Notes: generated from the sequence alone by a model not told the origin. Positions 9,139 through 18,697 are shown, counted from the stretch's first letter. The stretch: DNA of 64,000 nt from Chelatococcus asaccharovorans (GCF_003201475.1 NZ_QJJK01000001.1:260501-324500); one strand, 5' to 3'. Program-made: numbers and translations.

Positions 9139-9909
9139 TCAGAAGCCGTGCAGCGCCCCACCATCCACGACCAGGATGTGACCCGTCACATAGTTCGCGG
9201 CCGGCGAGGCGAGATAGGTCATCGCCCAGCCGATATCCGCGCCCTGCCCCAACCTCCCCATCGGAATACGCCCGTCGATCTTGGCGCGCCGCGCGGGATC
9301 GCTGGCGGTCGCCTTGCGGAACAGCGGCGTATCGATCCAGCCGGGCGCGACACCATTGACGCGCACGCCGCGCGGGGCAAGCTCCGTGGCAAGCGCACGG
9401 ACCATGCCGACATGCGCGGCCTTCGCTGCGGAATAGCCGATCACGTTCGGTATGCCGAGAAACGAACTCATCGACGCCGTGAACAGGATCGAGCCGTTGC
9501 CGCTCGCCTCGATCTGCTTGACGAAGGCCCGCGAACAGGCGAATGCGCCGGAAACGTGAATATTCAGAACGGCCTGAAATTCCTCTGCGGTCATTGCATC
9601 AAGCGGATTCTTGACCGTTCGTCCCGCATTATTGACCAGGATTGAAACAGCCCCACGCTCTGACGCCACCCTTCCCGCGAAATCATCCGCAGCATCGAGC
9701 TGCGTCACGTCGCAGACGAAACCCGCCGCGTTCTCGCCGAGTTCCGTCACGGCGCTATCGAGCTTCGCTCTGTCCGTCCCGGTGATCGTGACGCGCGCGC
9801 CGGCGGCCAGGAAGCAGCGCGCGATATCGAAACCCAATCCGCTGCTTCCGCCGGTGACCAGGGCGTGGTGGCCGGCAAGCCCGAAGACGCTGTTCACTAT
9901 GTCCTGCAC
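9139..9909 (-). CDS. SDR family oxidoreductase
   Basis: A 256-aa short-chain dehydrogenase with the glycine motif TGGSSGLG at residues 19-26, NNAG at 93-96, the catalytic Ser near 146-149, and Tyr159-x3-Lys163 (YSAAK). The GTG at 9909 is preferred because a strong Shine-Dalgarno (GGGAGGT) lies just upstream; an in-frame ATG at 9933 has a poor site. It is the promoter-distal member of a minus-strand run of sugar-acid genes and probably acts on a hydroxy or keto intermediate of that pathway, for example like a 2-keto-3-deoxy-sugar-acid dehydrogenase (inference). Confidence 0.9.
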   Translation of the reverse strand: MQDIVNSVFGLAGHHALVTGGSSGLGFDIARCFLAAGARVTITGTDRAKLDSAVTELGENAAGFVCDVTQLDAADDFAGRVASERGAVSILVNNAGRTVKNPLDAMTAEEFQAVLNIHVSGAFACSRAFVKQIEASGNGSILFTASMSSFLGIPNVIGYSAAKAAHVGMVRALATELAPRGVRVNGVAPGWIDTPLFRKATASDPARRAKIDGRIPMGRLGQGADIGWAMTYLASPAANYVTGHILVVDGGALHGF

Positions 9910-10020
9910 GGGCACCTCCCTCCCCTCAATCATCAAGGCTCTCGATGGGTTCGCGCGCGCAGCGCAAGCCATGCACCGCTGGCCGGCCTGCGGGACCGCA
10001 GTCGGCCCGAAGCCGGCTAT

Positions 10021-11049
10021 TCAGACCGCGCCGCGCATGTCGATGAGGATCTTCGTGAAAGCGCCGGGGTCAGCATCCCACGCGCGCATCGCGTCGGCAG
10101 CCTCTGAAAAGGGTGCGACCCGAGAAACAACGAGATCACCAATCTCCGGACGTTGCTTCAACGCGGTGATGACATCGCCGAAATCAGCCAGCTGAGCGCC
10201 GCGCGAGCCTCGTATATCGATTTCCTTCATCAGGAAAAACCGGGTCTCATAGGTCACCGGATTCTTTGCATAGCCGACATAGACGACCCGACCGCAGGAC
10301 GCGACGATGTCGATGGACTGCGTGAAGGTCTGCTCCGCGCCGACGGCTTCGATGACGACCTGCGGTCCATCGTCACCCGTGAGCGCGCGCACGGCATCCC
10401 CGACGTCGATCTGCGACGCATCGATCACATCCTCGGCGCCGAGGGCCTTCGCCTGCGCAAGCTTGGACGCCGCCAGATCGACCGCGATGACCCGCGCCCC
10501 GCGGGTGACGGCGCCGAGCACCGCGCCGAGGCCGATCACACCACATCCAAGAACGACCACACGCTCGCCTTCCGCCACCTCCGCACGGCGCACGGCGTGA
10601 AAGCCGACCGCGAGCGGCTCGATCAGGGCAAGATCGCGCAGGGCCAACCCATCCACGGGGATGACCTTGCCGTGCGGCACTGCGATGAATTCGGTCAGCG
10701 CTCCTTCACGCTGGACGCCCAGCGTTTCGTTATGCTTGCATGCGTTGGGCCGGCCCATGCGACAGGCGTTGCAGGTGCCGCAGTTGAAGTAAGGCAGGAC
10801 ACACACTTGCTGGCCAACATGGAAATGTTCAGGCACATCCGCGCCGATCGTCTCGATGACGCCGGAGATCTCATGTCCCGGGACGCGCGGATACTGGACC
10901 AGGGGGTTCTTGCCGCGATAACTATTCAGATCCGATCCGCAATAGCCGATATACGCGATCCGAATACCGATTTCGCCGCTGCCGGCGGGCCGCCACGGCA
11001 GCGCCGTGAATGAGAGCGCGCCGGGCTGATCGATGGACAGAGCTTTCAT
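10021..11049 (-). CDS. Zinc-dependent alcohol dehydrogenase (MDR family)
   Basis: A 342-aa medium-chain dehydrogenase. Catalytic-zinc ligands are Cys37 (GYCGSD) and His59-Glu60 (PGHE). The structural-zinc cysteines are 90, 93, 96 and 104 (NCGTCNACRMG...NAC). The NAD-binding motif VVLGCGVIGLG lies near residues 165-175. It resembles sorbitol, L-idonate and galactonate/threonine dehydrogenases. The start MKALSIDQPG is standard. It lies 12 nt after the enolase-superfamily gene and 111 nt before the SDR, consistent with oxidation of a sugar acid or polyol. Confidence 0.93.
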   Translation of the reverse strand: MKALSIDQPGALSFTALPWRPAGSGEIGIRIAYIGYCGSDLNSYRGKNPLVQYPRVPGHEISGVIETIGADVPEHFHVGQQVCVLPYFNCGTCNACRMGRPNACKHNETLGVQREGALTEFIAVPHGKVIPVDGLALRDLALIEPLAVGFHAVRRAEVAEGERVVVLGCGVIGLGAVLGAVTRGARVIAVDLAASKLAQAKALGAEDVIDASQIDVGDAVRALTGDDGPQVVIEAVGAEQTFTQSIDIVASCGRVVYVGYAKNPVTYETRFFLMKEIDIRGSRGAQLADFGDVITALKQRPEIGDLVVSRVAPFSEAADAMRAWDADPGAFTKILIDMRGAV

Positions 11050-11061
11050 CACACATTCCAC

Positions 11062-12171
11062 TCAAACGATCGCCACGGTGCAGCGATCAATATCGTCCCA
11101 ATCGAGATCCACGCCGAGCCCGGCCCGCGACGGCAGTTTTGCGACACCGTTCTCGATCGGCAGCGGGTCCTTCAAGCCAAAGGCAAATCCCTCGACAGGA
11201 TAAAGCAGCTCGAAGAAATCGCAGTTCTTCACGGCCGCGCAGCAATGCAGATTGACAATCTCCGCGGGGTGGAAGATCGATGTGTGGATCTCGCAATTGA
11301 CGCCGAAGGCTTCCGCGAGCCGCGCGGTCTTCATGACGCCGGTGACGCCTCCGGTCCAGGACACATCCGCGCGCACACGATCGACGACACGGGTCGCGAT
11401 ACATTCTGCGATGCTGTAGGGATGCTTGGCGAGCACTTCGGTGCCGACCAGCGGTATCTCCAGCGTCCGCGTCAGCTCGCGCAGCGCATGCACATCCTCG
11501 TCGTAGAGCGGTTCTTCATACCAGTAGTAGCCGAGCGCCTCCAAGGCGCGCCCAAAGCGGATCGCCTGCTCCAGGTTGAACGTCGATACCGGATCGGACA
11601 TCAGCGTGAAATCGGGACCGACGGCCTCGCGAACAAGCCGGTGCGCCTCCAAATCCTCTTCCAGATCCTTGCCCGGCGTGTGGAGCTTGTAGGCCTTGAG
11701 GCCCTCTGCCTTGGCGCGCAACGCCTCCTTCGCGTAATCCTCCGGCTTTGCGAGGATCATCGAGCTGCCATAGACCGGAACATCGTCTCGATAGGCTCCG
11801 ATATACTTGTAAAGCGGCTGGCCGGCCGCCTCGGCGGACAACAACCATTGCAGCGTATCGAACGGACCATAGCCGTAAATGGGCAGATGCCCCCACCACC
11901 GATCCGCCGTGCGGAACTCATGCCAGGCCCTTTCACGGTCGCGCGGATCGCGCCCCAGCATGAAGGGCCGCAGTGTATCGGCAATGAGTTTGCCGGCGCC
12001 TTCCGCCGATCGTCCGGCAAAACCAAAAGTGGTCGCGCTCAACCCCTCGTCCGTTTTCATGGTGACGGCCAGAAACTGGAACGCGGAGAAATCGCCGGTG
12101 CGGAAGGCACCCGCGTCGAATGCGTCGGGCAAGCGCCGACAGCAGCGCACTTCGACTTCGCTGATCTTCAT
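11062..12171 (-). CDS. Enolase-superfamily sugar-acid dehydratase-like protein
   Basis: A 369-aa member of the mandelate racemase subgroup. The N-terminal capping domain is followed by a barrel with Lys in KAYKLHT, metal ligands in LMSDP, WYEEP and GTEV, an Asp in RADVSWTGG, and a catalytic His in CEIHTS. This His-type active site is typical of acid-sugar dehydratases. MKISEVEVRC was selected as start because it lies 10 nt after the RraA-like gene stop. The substrate is not readable; the adjacent UxaA-type subunits and dehydrogenases point to an aldonic or uronic acid derivative. Confidence 0.92.
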   Translation of the reverse strand: MKISEVEVRCCRRLPDAFDAGAFRTGDFSAFQFLAVTMKTDEGLSATTFGFAGRSAEGAGKLIADTLRPFMLGRDPRDRERAWHEFRTADRWWGHLPIYGYGPFDTLQWLLSAEAAGQPLYKYIGAYRDDVPVYGSSMILAKPEDYAKEALRAKAEGLKAYKLHTPGKDLEEDLEAHRLVREAVGPDFTLMSDPVSTFNLEQAIRFGRALEALGYYWYEEPLYDEDVHALRELTRTLEIPLVGTEVLAKHPYSIAECIATRVVDRVRADVSWTGGVTGVMKTARLAEAFGVNCEIHTSIFHPAEIVNLHCCAAVKNCDFFELLYPVEGFAFGLKDPLPIENGVAKLPSRAGLGVDLDWDDIDRCTVAIV

Positions 12172-12181
12172 GGTATCGGCC

Positions 12182-12832
12182 TCAGAACTTGCCAAAGCGC
12201 AGATAGGCTTCCTGAGGGTCCACCCCCTCGAGAATGGCCTTGCGGACGAGGTTTTCGGTCGCGATCGCCTGCTCGGCAGCGGCTACGATCTCCTCGACCT
12301 GCGCCTGCGGGATGCGGATCAAACCGTCACGGTCACCGATCATATAGTCGCCGGGTGCAATCACGACATCGCCGATCTTGATATCGACATCGAAAGCGCG
12401 CGGCAGCCAATAGCCGACGACGTCCCGGGGCGTGTAGCCACGCGACCAGGTCTGGAATTCAAGCGCCAGAAGAAAGTTGCTGTCGCGGACATAGCCATCG
12501 GCAATACAGCCGAGAACGCCCTTGTTCTTCAGGGTCTCCGCCGACAACTCGCCCATATTGGCAACGACCCGGTCGTTGGGTTGCGAAACCCAGACATGGC
12601 CGGCCTTGGCCTTGGAAAGAAGGCCTGTCCATTCCAGCAAGGTCTGGTGCGGGTCCGCCGTGGGGTCGACGCGGCCATCGATGGTGAAGGCCGGCCCGGC
12701 CAGCACCTTCTCGGGCATATTGGGCCTGATCTCCGCAGGCAGCGTGAAATTCTTCAGGCCCATCGCCCGCATCACATCATGCACAACGCCGGTATAGCAG
12801 CGCTCGAGCCGCGTGGTCATTTCATCTTTCAT
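12182..12832 (-). CDS. RraA-like aldolase/demethylmenaquinone methyltransferase family protein
   Basis: A 216-aa protein of the RraA/HMG-CHA aldolase fold. Members without true RNase E inhibitor function are often divalent-metal aldolases or decarboxylases of 4-hydroxy-4-methyl-2-oxoglutarate type. The recognisable pieces are the N-terminal YTGVVHDVMRAMG and the C-terminal APGDYMIGDRDGLIRIPQ, which carries the acidic metal-binding region. The start at 12832 gives a normal length. The position between a UxaA dehydratase and an enolase-family dehydratase favours an aldolase in sugar-acid breakdown rather than RNase E control. Confidence 0.88.
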   Translation of the reverse strand: MKDEMTTRLERCYTGVVHDVMRAMGLKNFTLPAEIRPNMPEKVLAGPAFTIDGRVDPTADPHQTLLEWTGLLSKAKAGHVWVSQPNDRVVANMGELSAETLKNKGVLGCIADGYVRDSNFLLALEFQTWSRGYTPRDVVGYWLPRAFDVDIKIGDVVIAPGDYMIGDRDGLIRIPQAQVEEIVAAAEQAIATENLVRKAILEGVDPQEAYLRFGKF

Positions 12833-12864
12833 CGACACATATCCTCTGATGAACACATCATCGC

Positions 12865-14094
12865 TCAGGCAGCGGGCAGGCACGCCGGGCCAATTGGCTC
12901 GAAGCTCTTGTAGGTCAGCACGAATTCGCGATGGCCGAGTTCTTCTGACTTCGTTCGCCTGCCATGGCCAAGCGACACGACGAGGTCGCGGATCTCACGC
13001 CCGACTTCGTCGAGGGTGGCTTCGCCCGCCAGGATGCGCCCGGCGTCGACATCCATGTCATCAGCCATCCGGCGATAGGTCTCCGGATTGGCGCAGATCT
13101 TGACGACCGGGGAGATGGCCGATCCGACGACCGAGCCGCGCCCCGTCACGAATAGAACGGCATGGCTGCCGCAGGCGATGAGCTCGGCGATTTCCGCGGT
13201 ATCGTTGATATTCGGAAAGCCGAAACGCACCTCGCCGTCGGGCACCACGTCGAGGAGATAGAGGCCTCCCCGCGGCGGGCGGTCTCCCGGCTTGATGAGC
13301 CCGGCGATCGGCGAGGAGCCGGATTTGGCATAGGCGCCCATCGATTTCTCCTCGATGGTCGACAGACCACCATCGGCATTTCCGGCGGCAAAGGAGCCAT
13401 AGCCAAGTGTGGCATAGTAGCGTGCCGCTTTCGCAACACTTTCCTCAAGTATAACTCCGAGCTCCGGAGTCACGGCGCGGCTCGCCATGATATGCTCACA
13501 GCCGATGAGCTCGCCCGTTTCCTCGAAAATACAGGCAGCCCCCTCGCCGACAAGCTGATCGAACGCGCGGCCCGCGGCCGGGTTGCCCGTGATGCCCGAT
13601 GTGCCATCGGACCCGCCGCAGACCGTGCCGACGATGAGTTCCTCGACCCCCATCGGCACAGGTTCCTGCGCCGCAAGCACAGGCAACTGCGCCCGCACCC
13701 AGGCCTGCCCCTCGGCGATCGAGGCGCGTGTGCCGCCGCTTGCCTGAATGACGACCGTCTCCACCGGCCGCCCGCTCTGCCTGATGACATGGGCGAGACC
13801 GTATTTGTCGAAGCTCTCGCAGCCCAGCGACAGCAGAAGCACCGCCCCCACATTCGGGTGCGTGCACAAGGCCTCCATCATGCGCTGCGCATAGCCGTTC
13901 GGGTAGCAGCCTGGAAAGCCGATGAGATGGACGTCCTGGTCCCGAAAGGGCCAGGCGATCTCGCGCGCCACATGATGCGCGCATTCGACGAGATAGGCGA
14001 CCGCGATCACGTTGCGGATGCCCTTGCGCCCGTCGGCCCGCAGGAAACCGCGCATGGACACCGGGGAAATGGGGGCGCCCGAATCCGTTTTCAT
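12865..14094 (-). CDS. UxaA family hydrolase, large (C-terminal) part of altronate-type dehydratase
   Basis: A 409-aa protein matching the large domain of altronate/galactarate dehydratases. It begins GFLRADGRKGIRN, has the conserved cysteine segment GTVCGGSDGTSGITGNPA near residue 183, and ends in the iron-binding type region. In many bacteria UxaA is one polypeptide; here the SAF domain is a separate small gene whose stop overlaps this start by 4 nt (ATGA). The reaction is expected to be dehydration of an aldonate/aldarate to a 2-keto-3-deoxy acid. Confidence 0.9.
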   Translation of the reverse strand: MKTDSGAPISPVSMRGFLRADGRKGIRNVIAVAYLVECAHHVAREIAWPFRDQDVHLIGFPGCYPNGYAQRMMEALCTHPNVGAVLLLSLGCESFDKYGLAHVIRQSGRPVETVVIQASGGTRASIAEGQAWVRAQLPVLAAQEPVPMGVEELIVGTVCGGSDGTSGITGNPAAGRAFDQLVGEGAACIFEETGELIGCEHIMASRAVTPELGVILEESVAKAARYYATLGYGSFAAGNADGGLSTIEEKSMGAYAKSGSSPIAGLIKPGDRPPRGGLYLLDVVPDGEVRFGFPNINDTAEIAELIACGSHAVLFVTGRGSVVGSAISPVVKICANPETYRRMADDMDVDAGRILAGEATLDEVGREIRDLVVSLGHGRRTKSEELGHREFVLTYKSFEPIGPACLPAA

Positions 14095-14435
14095 GGCACG
14101 TCTCCGTGGCGCGCGCGCGCTTCATCGAGCGTATGGGTCGCGGTGTAATCGCTCTTCATATTGTGCACATGCACATGTTCGCCAGGGCCTATATCGGCCG
14201 TTGCAGAGCCGATGGGGGCTCCGTATTTGATGATCTTCTCGCCACGGCGGATCGAGCGCGACGCAAGCTTGTGGCCGAGCGGGATATCCTTGGGCTGGCT
14301 GACATCGCGCCCGCCAATGCGGACGAGGCTTCCCGCGTCGATGCGCCGGCGCACCACGACCACGTTATCGTCTGGCCCGAGCAGTATCACGCGCTCGTCG
14401 TGCTCATGATCCTGGCGTCTTTCAGCTTCCATCAT
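14091..14435 (-). CDS. UxaA family hydrolase, small SAF-domain subunit
   Basis: A 114-aa protein carrying the SAF domain of the altronate dehydratase small part: VVVVRRRIDAGSLVRIGG then IPLGHKLASRSIRRGEKIIKYG, ending in GEHVHVHNMKSDY. Two adjacent ATGs (14435 and 14432) are both possible. The first was chosen, with an AGGCGG-like site upstream. It works with the next gene to form one dehydratase. Confidence 0.88.
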   Translation of the reverse strand: MMEAERRQDHEHDERVILLGPDDNVVVVRRRIDAGSLVRIGGRDVSQPKDIPLGHKLASRSIRRGEKIIKYGAPIGSATADIGPGEHVHVHNMKSDYTATHTLDEARARHGDVP

Positions 14436-14461
14436 GTTATCGCCGCCTCGGCGCTCCATGG

Positions 14462-14495
14462 GCGATGCCGGGCGCTTCCGCGCGCGCGGCATCGC
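14462..14495 (-). terminator. Intercistronic hairpin between binding protein and UxaA genes
   Basis: An 8-bp GC-rich inverted repeat (arms GCGATGCC and GGCATCGC at 14462-14469 and 14488-14495) in the 71-nt gap after the family-3 binding protein gene. It has no T-run, so it is more likely to adjust relative expression of the two parts of the operon than to end transcription. Confidence 0.45.
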
Positions 14496-14506
14496 AGATG
14501 CATATA

Positions 14507-15289
14507 TTAGAATGTCGGCAATGACGTGTTGACGGTTCCCATCCACTTCTTCTGCAATTCCTGGATCTCGCCTGTCGTCCACGCCATGAATATTGCCGTA
14601 TTCAACCAATGCATGAAATCCGCCTCATTGCGGCGCAGGCCGATGCTCATGGGGGCGGACGCCACCACGAACTTCACGGCGAGATTCGGATTGCGCTGGA
14701 TGAAGGCAGCCGCCAGTCCGCCGCTGGTCACGATGCCCTCGACCTGACCCGCAAGCAGAGCCTGGCTGGTTGACGCATCGTCGTCGTAACGCTGGATCAG
14801 CGTGCCCTCGACCGCGCGCTTCGTCACCGCGATGTCATTCGTCGTCGAACGGGTAACGCCGATCTTCTTGCCCTTGAGATCGGCGAGGCTCGTCAGCGTG
14901 CTGTCCTTCGATGTGAGAAAGACCTGCTGGTCGACATAGACCGTATTGGTGAAGGCGATGGCCTTGGCACGCTCCGGCGTGACCGAGAATGACGATATGG
15001 CGATATCGATCTTGCCGCTTGTCAGGTTCGGAATACGGTTGGAAGCGACGGTGTCGACGACATTCAACTTCACGCCGAGGTCGCGCGCGATAAGCTTCGC
15101 AAGCCCGACATCATAGCCATCGGGCTCCATCTTGTCGTTCGTCAGTCCGAAAGGCGGGGTGCCGAGGCTGATCCCGACATTGATGGTGCCGCGCTTGATG
15201 ATGTCGTCAAGCAGGTTCTGCGCGGATGCCACACCCGCTGAGGCGACAAGCGCCAATCCGACTGCTGCAGCTTTCAATACACGAAGCAT
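14507..15289 (-). CDS. Amino-acid-type ABC substrate-binding protein (SBP family 3)
   Basis: A 260-aa periplasmic protein. The signal peptide runs to about residue 23 (AAAVGLALVASAGVASA), then NLLDDIIKRGTINVGIS, the canonical start of family-3 binding proteins. The conserved GYDVGLAKLIARDLG and the SDFS/ITPERA-like element (SSFSVTPERAKAIAFT) are present. The family usually binds polar amino acids, yet this gene is embedded among sugar-acid enzymes, so its ligand may be an acidic sugar or hydroxy-amino acid (inference). It is followed by UxaA genes and preceded by the two permeases. Confidence 0.92.
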   Translation of the reverse strand: MLRVLKAAAVGLALVASAGVASAQNLLDDIIKRGTINVGISLGTPPFGLTNDKMEPDGYDVGLAKLIARDLGVKLNVVDTVASNRIPNLTSGKIDIAISSFSVTPERAKAIAFTNTVYVDQQVFLTSKDSTLTSLADLKGKKIGVTRSTTNDIAVTKRAVEGTLIQRYDDDASTSQALLAGQVEGIVTSGGLAAAFIQRNPNLAVKFVVASAPMSIGLRRNEADFMHWLNTAIFMAWTTGEIQELQKKWMGTVNTSLPTF

Positions 15290-15299
15290 GTTGTTCTCC

Positions 15300-15968
15300 C
15301 TAGGTTATCGGCTGATGAACGCCATTGTTTTGAAACTTCTCGTCCAGCCGTCGGCTCACGAATGACAGGCAGGAACATATGACGAAATACATCGCTGCAA
15401 CGGTCATGTAGACGCTCAGCGGCTGATAGGTGGCATTGGCGACGATCTGACCGGCGCGCGTGAGTTCTACGAAGCCGATGATCGAAGCCAGTGCCGTATT
15501 CTTCACAAGTTGGACGAAAAAGCCCACGGTTGGCGGGATAGCCACGCGCACGGCTTGCGGCACGATGACGAAACGCATCGTTTTCGGCCAGTTGAGCCCG
15601 ATGGCGGCCGCACCTTCCCACTGCCCCTTGCCGATCGCCTCGATCGAACCGCGCCAGATCTCGCCGAGAAAGGCCGCGGCATAGAGCGTGAAGGCAAAGC
15701 CGGCCGCAACCAGCGCCGGCACGTCATAACCCGCGAAGGCGAGCCCGAAGTAAGCAATAAAGAGAAGAACCAGAAGGGGCGTCCCCTGGATCACGTAGAT
15801 ATACGCCTTGGCGATGAAGCGCAGGGGCGCGTAAAGCGAGATGCGCGCCAGCATGATCAGAGCGCCGAAGATGGCGCCGCCAAACAGCGCCATGCAGGAC
15901 AGAAGCAGGGTCCACAATCCGGCTTGCGCGAGGAAAAGGACGTGATTGAAGGAAAAGGTCTGGAACAT
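15300..15968 (-). CDS. Polar amino-acid ABC transporter permease
   Basis: A 222-aa His/Glu/Gln/Arg/opine-type permease with about five membrane segments and the ATPase-docking loop GSIEAIGKGQWEGAAAIGL near the middle. The start MFQTFSFNHV lies 11 nt after the stop of the partner permease. The C-terminus ends with basic residues SRRLDEKFQN. It forms a heterodimeric channel with the product of 15980-16651. Confidence 0.92.
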   Translation of the reverse strand: MFQTFSFNHVLFLAQAGLWTLLLSCMALFGGAIFGALIMLARISLYAPLRFIAKAYIYVIQGTPLLVLLFIAYFGLAFAGYDVPALVAAGFAFTLYAAAFLGEIWRGSIEAIGKGQWEGAAAIGLNWPKTMRFVIVPQAVRVAIPPTVGFFVQLVKNTALASIIGFVELTRAGQIVANATYQPLSVYMTVAAMYFVICSCLSFVSRRLDEKFQNNGVHQPIT

Positions 15969-15979
15969 GCCGCTTCTCC

Positions 15980-16651
15980 TCAACGCCCGACATATTTAAA
16001 GGAGAATATCGTGCGATCGAAGACTGTGAACAGACCTTTGAAGGCAGCGGTGAGCCCTAGATAAATTGCGGCGACGACCAGGAAGGCCTCAAGACTACGA
16101 AACGTCAGGCCCTGGATATCGTTGGCCACGCCCGTCAGCTCCGGAATGGAAATGACGGAAACGACACTCGTCGCCAGCATGATCAGGATGAACTGGCTCG
16201 TCAGCGCCGGATAGACGGCCGCCATGGCCGGCTTGAGGATGACGTGGCGGAACGTGAGATACGGCGAGAGACCCAAGGCGCGCGCGGCCTCGACCTGCCC
16301 CTTGTCGATCGTTTCGATGCCGGCGCGCGCGATCTCCGTTATGTAAGCTCCGGCGTAGAGTGACAGCGACAGGATACCTGCGGTGAGAGCGTCCAGCCGC
16401 ACACCTATCGCCGGCAACCCGAAGTATATGATGTATATCTGTACAAGAAACGGCGTATTCCGGATAATTTCGACATAAGACCCGGCAATGACGCGCGCCG
16501 GCCTTACGGACGACAGCCGCGCGAACGCACCGGCGATCCCGATGATGAGGCCAAGCAGCATGGCCGTGGCCGACAGCAGGACCGTGAATACGCCCGCGTG
16601 CACGAATTCTGGCCATCGGGCAAGCGTGCCCGAAAACTCGAAATAGAACAT
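15980..16651 (-). CDS. Polar amino-acid ABC transporter permease
   Basis: A 223-aa integral membrane protein with a docking loop AGIETIDKGQVEAARALGL. A good ribosome-binding site (GGGGAGG, 4 nt before ATG) decides the start at 16651. It is the first gene of the minus-strand transporter-enzyme run. The ATPase for this system is the divergent gene at 17853-18632, on the other side of the GntR gene. Confidence 0.92.
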   Translation of the reverse strand: MFYFEFSGTLARWPEFVHAGVFTVLLSATAMLLGLIIGIAGAFARLSSVRPARVIAGSYVEIIRNTPFLVQIYIIYFGLPAIGVRLDALTAGILSLSLYAGAYITEIARAGIETIDKGQVEAARALGLSPYLTFRHVILKPAMAAVYPALTSQFILIMLATSVVSVISIPELTGVANDIQGLTFRSLEAFLVVAAIYLGLTAAFKGLFTVFDRTIFSFKYVGR

Positions 16652-16946
16652 CCATCCTCCCCGGGCTCGGGCGCCGTATGGCTGCACGTTTCTCACGGCC
16701 GGCTCAGCGGAGACCTCAAACGGTCTTCTTCTCCGGGCCGATGCAGTTCAGGACTACACGAAACTACCGTCAAATATCAGTGAGCCGATCCGTTGCAGGA
16801 AGGCGGCCCTATTCTGGATACCAGCTCACGAAACACGGGCATTTTTCGAGTAACGCAACGCATAACCTTTTCCAATACCCCAGGACGCGCGGGATATAGA
16901 AAACCATACCTGGAAAATGCCGCCATCGAAAGCGGCAAAACATCCG
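16652..16946. other. Intergenic region between permease and GntR genes
   Basis: About 295 nt with lower GC content than its surroundings. It must contain the promoter for the minus-strand run from 16651, but I see no clear -35/-10 pair or palindrome that I would defend, and no coding potential. Confidence 0.4.
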
Positions 16947-17630
16947 TCAGGAACCGTCGCCGTCGCTCTCCAATGCAGCCGCGACGCTGGCCAAGGCATC
17001 TTTGCGGCTACATTGGAGGTGATACTCAAGCGTTTCGCACGTCTTCTCCAGCGAACCCTCCCCGATCGCGTCAATGACCCTGCGATGCTCGCCTACCGAA
17101 CGAATATGATCCCACGCATTATAGATGAAAGTTGTATGCGTCTGCTCAAGAAGACGCATATGCCATTCTGCGACAAGTGAATTTCCCGCCGCTAGAATAA
17201 TTTTCTGGTGAAACTCCCGATCGAAGACGAGCGCGGTTGCAAGATCATCGGGCGTATCCAGACGTGCGAAATGGGCGTGCCGCTCGAGTGTGTGCTCGAG
17301 TGATGCCACGAATTCCGGCGTCATCTGTCCCCGGTCGAACAATTTACGCACGGCGTTCATTTCGATCATGATCCGCGCTTCATAGATCTCATCGACCTCG
17401 GCGCTGGTGAAACGCCTGACCACCGCGCCCTTGCGCAGCGGTGAAACGACGAGGCCGTCGGCCTCCAGCCGCAGCAGCGCTTCCTTGATCGGCGTGGGAC
17501 TGATCGACAGCTCGATCGCCAGCTCTTCCGGCAACAGCCGCCGCCCACCGGCCAACTGGCCGTTGAGGATGCGGGACCGCAGTTCGCGGTAGGCCTGATC
17601 AGCCAAGGTAGCGCGGACGAAGCTTGCCAT
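16947..17630 (-). CDS. GntR family regulator (FCD/FadR subfamily)
   Basis: A 227-aa regulator with an N-terminal winged helix (LAIELSISPTPIKEALLRL is the recognition region, residues about 33-51) and a C-terminal FCD domain with conserved metal-type residues (DREFHQKIILAAGN). It separates the minus-strand permease/enzyme genes from the divergent ATPase and enolase-family genes, and so probably controls both arms of the cluster. The AT-rich imperfect palindrome at 17673-17690 lies 43 nt upstream of its start and is a plausible operator. Confidence 0.92.
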   Translation of the reverse strand: MASFVRATLADQAYRELRSRILNGQLAGGRRLLPEELAIELSISPTPIKEALLRLEADGLVVSPLRKGAVVRRFTSAEVDEIYEARIMIEMNAVRKLFDRGQMTPEFVASLEHTLERHAHFARLDTPDDLATALVFDREFHQKIILAAGNSLVAEWHMRLLEQTHTTFIYNAWDHIRSVGEHRRVIDAIGEGSLEKTCETLEYHLQCSRKDALASVAAALESDGDGS

Positions 17631-17672
17631 AGCGGCACCATTTCACATGTCACGACGCGCTTGGCAAGACGC

Positions 17673-17690
17673 TAGATAAAAAATTTTCTA
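17673..17690. promoter_or_regulatory. AT-rich imperfect palindrome, candidate GntR operator
   Basis: TAGATAAAAAATTTTCTA reads almost the same on both strands (arms TAGA/TCTA with an A/T core). It lies in the divergent gap between the GntR gene and the ATPase gene. Binding is inferred only from position and symmetry. Confidence 0.35.
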
Positions 17691-17852
17691 TTTTATATGG
17701 AAGATTGTTCGGCTAGGATTGAGTCTCCTGAGGCGGCGACCGCCTCGGCCGAGGCGCGCCCATGCCCGCAGCCATCCGGCGAAGACCGACGCGGGGATCT
17801 GCCGGCCTCAGGACATGGAACGCCAAGACATAAGACGCCCTGGGGAGACCGC

Positions 17853-18632
17853 ATGACAATGACAAGCCTGGCGGCAACCGCGCCTGCCGCGTCCAGCGCT
17901 GCGCCTTTCGTGACCCTTCGGGACGTCACAAAATACTTCGGCGCCTTCCAGGCGCTGGACCACGTGAATCTCGATGTGCGACGCGGCGAGCGCATCGTCG
18001 TCTGCGGTCCATCGGGATCGGGGAAGTCGACGCTTATCCGCTGCATCAACGGCCTCGAGCAGGTGAAGAGCGGATCGATCACCATTGACGGCACCGTCCT
18101 CAGCGGGGAACGCCGCGCCTTGATCGCGCTGCGCCGCGAGGTCGGCATGGTGTTTCAGCATTTCAACCTGTTCCCGCACCTCACGGTGCTTGAGAACTGC
18201 ATGCTGGCCCCCGTCCAGGTCCGCGGACAGGCGCGGCCGGCGGCGCGGGACATCGCCCTCGCCTTTCTGCGCAAGGTCCGCATCGAGGATCAGGCGGAAA
18301 AATATCCAGCGCAGTTGTCCGGCGGGCAGCAGCAGCGCGTCGCGATCGCGCGGGCGCTCTGCATGCAACCGAAGATCATGCTGTTCGACGAGCCCACCTC
18401 GGCGCTTGACCCGGAGATGGTCAAGGAGGTGCTCGATACCATGGTCGCGCTCGCTGAAGAGGGCATGACGATGCTGGTCGTGACCCATGAAATGGGCTTC
18501 GCGCGACAGGTGGCAGACCGGGTGATCTTCATGGATCGCGGCTGCATCGTCGAGGAGGCACCGCCCGCCACCTTCTTCGGCGCGCCCCGCCATGAGCGCA
18601 CCCGCGCCTTCCTGGCGCGACTTCTGCACTGA
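17853..18632 (+). CDS. Amino-acid-type ABC transporter ATP-binding protein (GlnQ-like)
   Basis: A 259-aa ATPase: Walker [10 protein letters not shown] at residues 52-60, signature [15 protein letters not shown], Walker [13 protein letters not shown], and switch His in VVTHEMGFA. The start at 17853 follows GGGGAGA. An upstream reading-frame extension to 17697 lacks similarity and was rejected. It completes the family-3 importer whose other subunits lie on the opposite strand at 14507-16651. Confidence 0.93.
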   Translation: MTMTSLAATAPAASSAAPFVTLRDVTKYFGAFQALDHVNLDVRRGERIVVCGPSGSGKSTLIRCINGLEQVKSGSITIDGTVLSGERRALIALRREVGMVFQHFNLFPHLTVLENCMLAPVQVRGQARPAARDIALAFLRKVRIEDQAEKYPAQLSGGQQQRVAIARALCMQPKIMLFDEPTSALDPEMVKEVLDTMVALAEEGMTMLVVTHEMGFARQVADRVIFMDRGCIVEEAPPATFFGAPRHERTRAFLARLLH

Positions 18633-18697
18633 AAGCCGGCCGTCCACGACCCACAGCCGCGCCGCCACCCCCTCTTCCCCCGACCGGGACACATTCC

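Noticed and set aside
11245-12381. 378-aa plus-strand open frame
   Set aside because: Antisense to the enolase-superfamily gene, with Arg/Gly/His-rich shadow composition.
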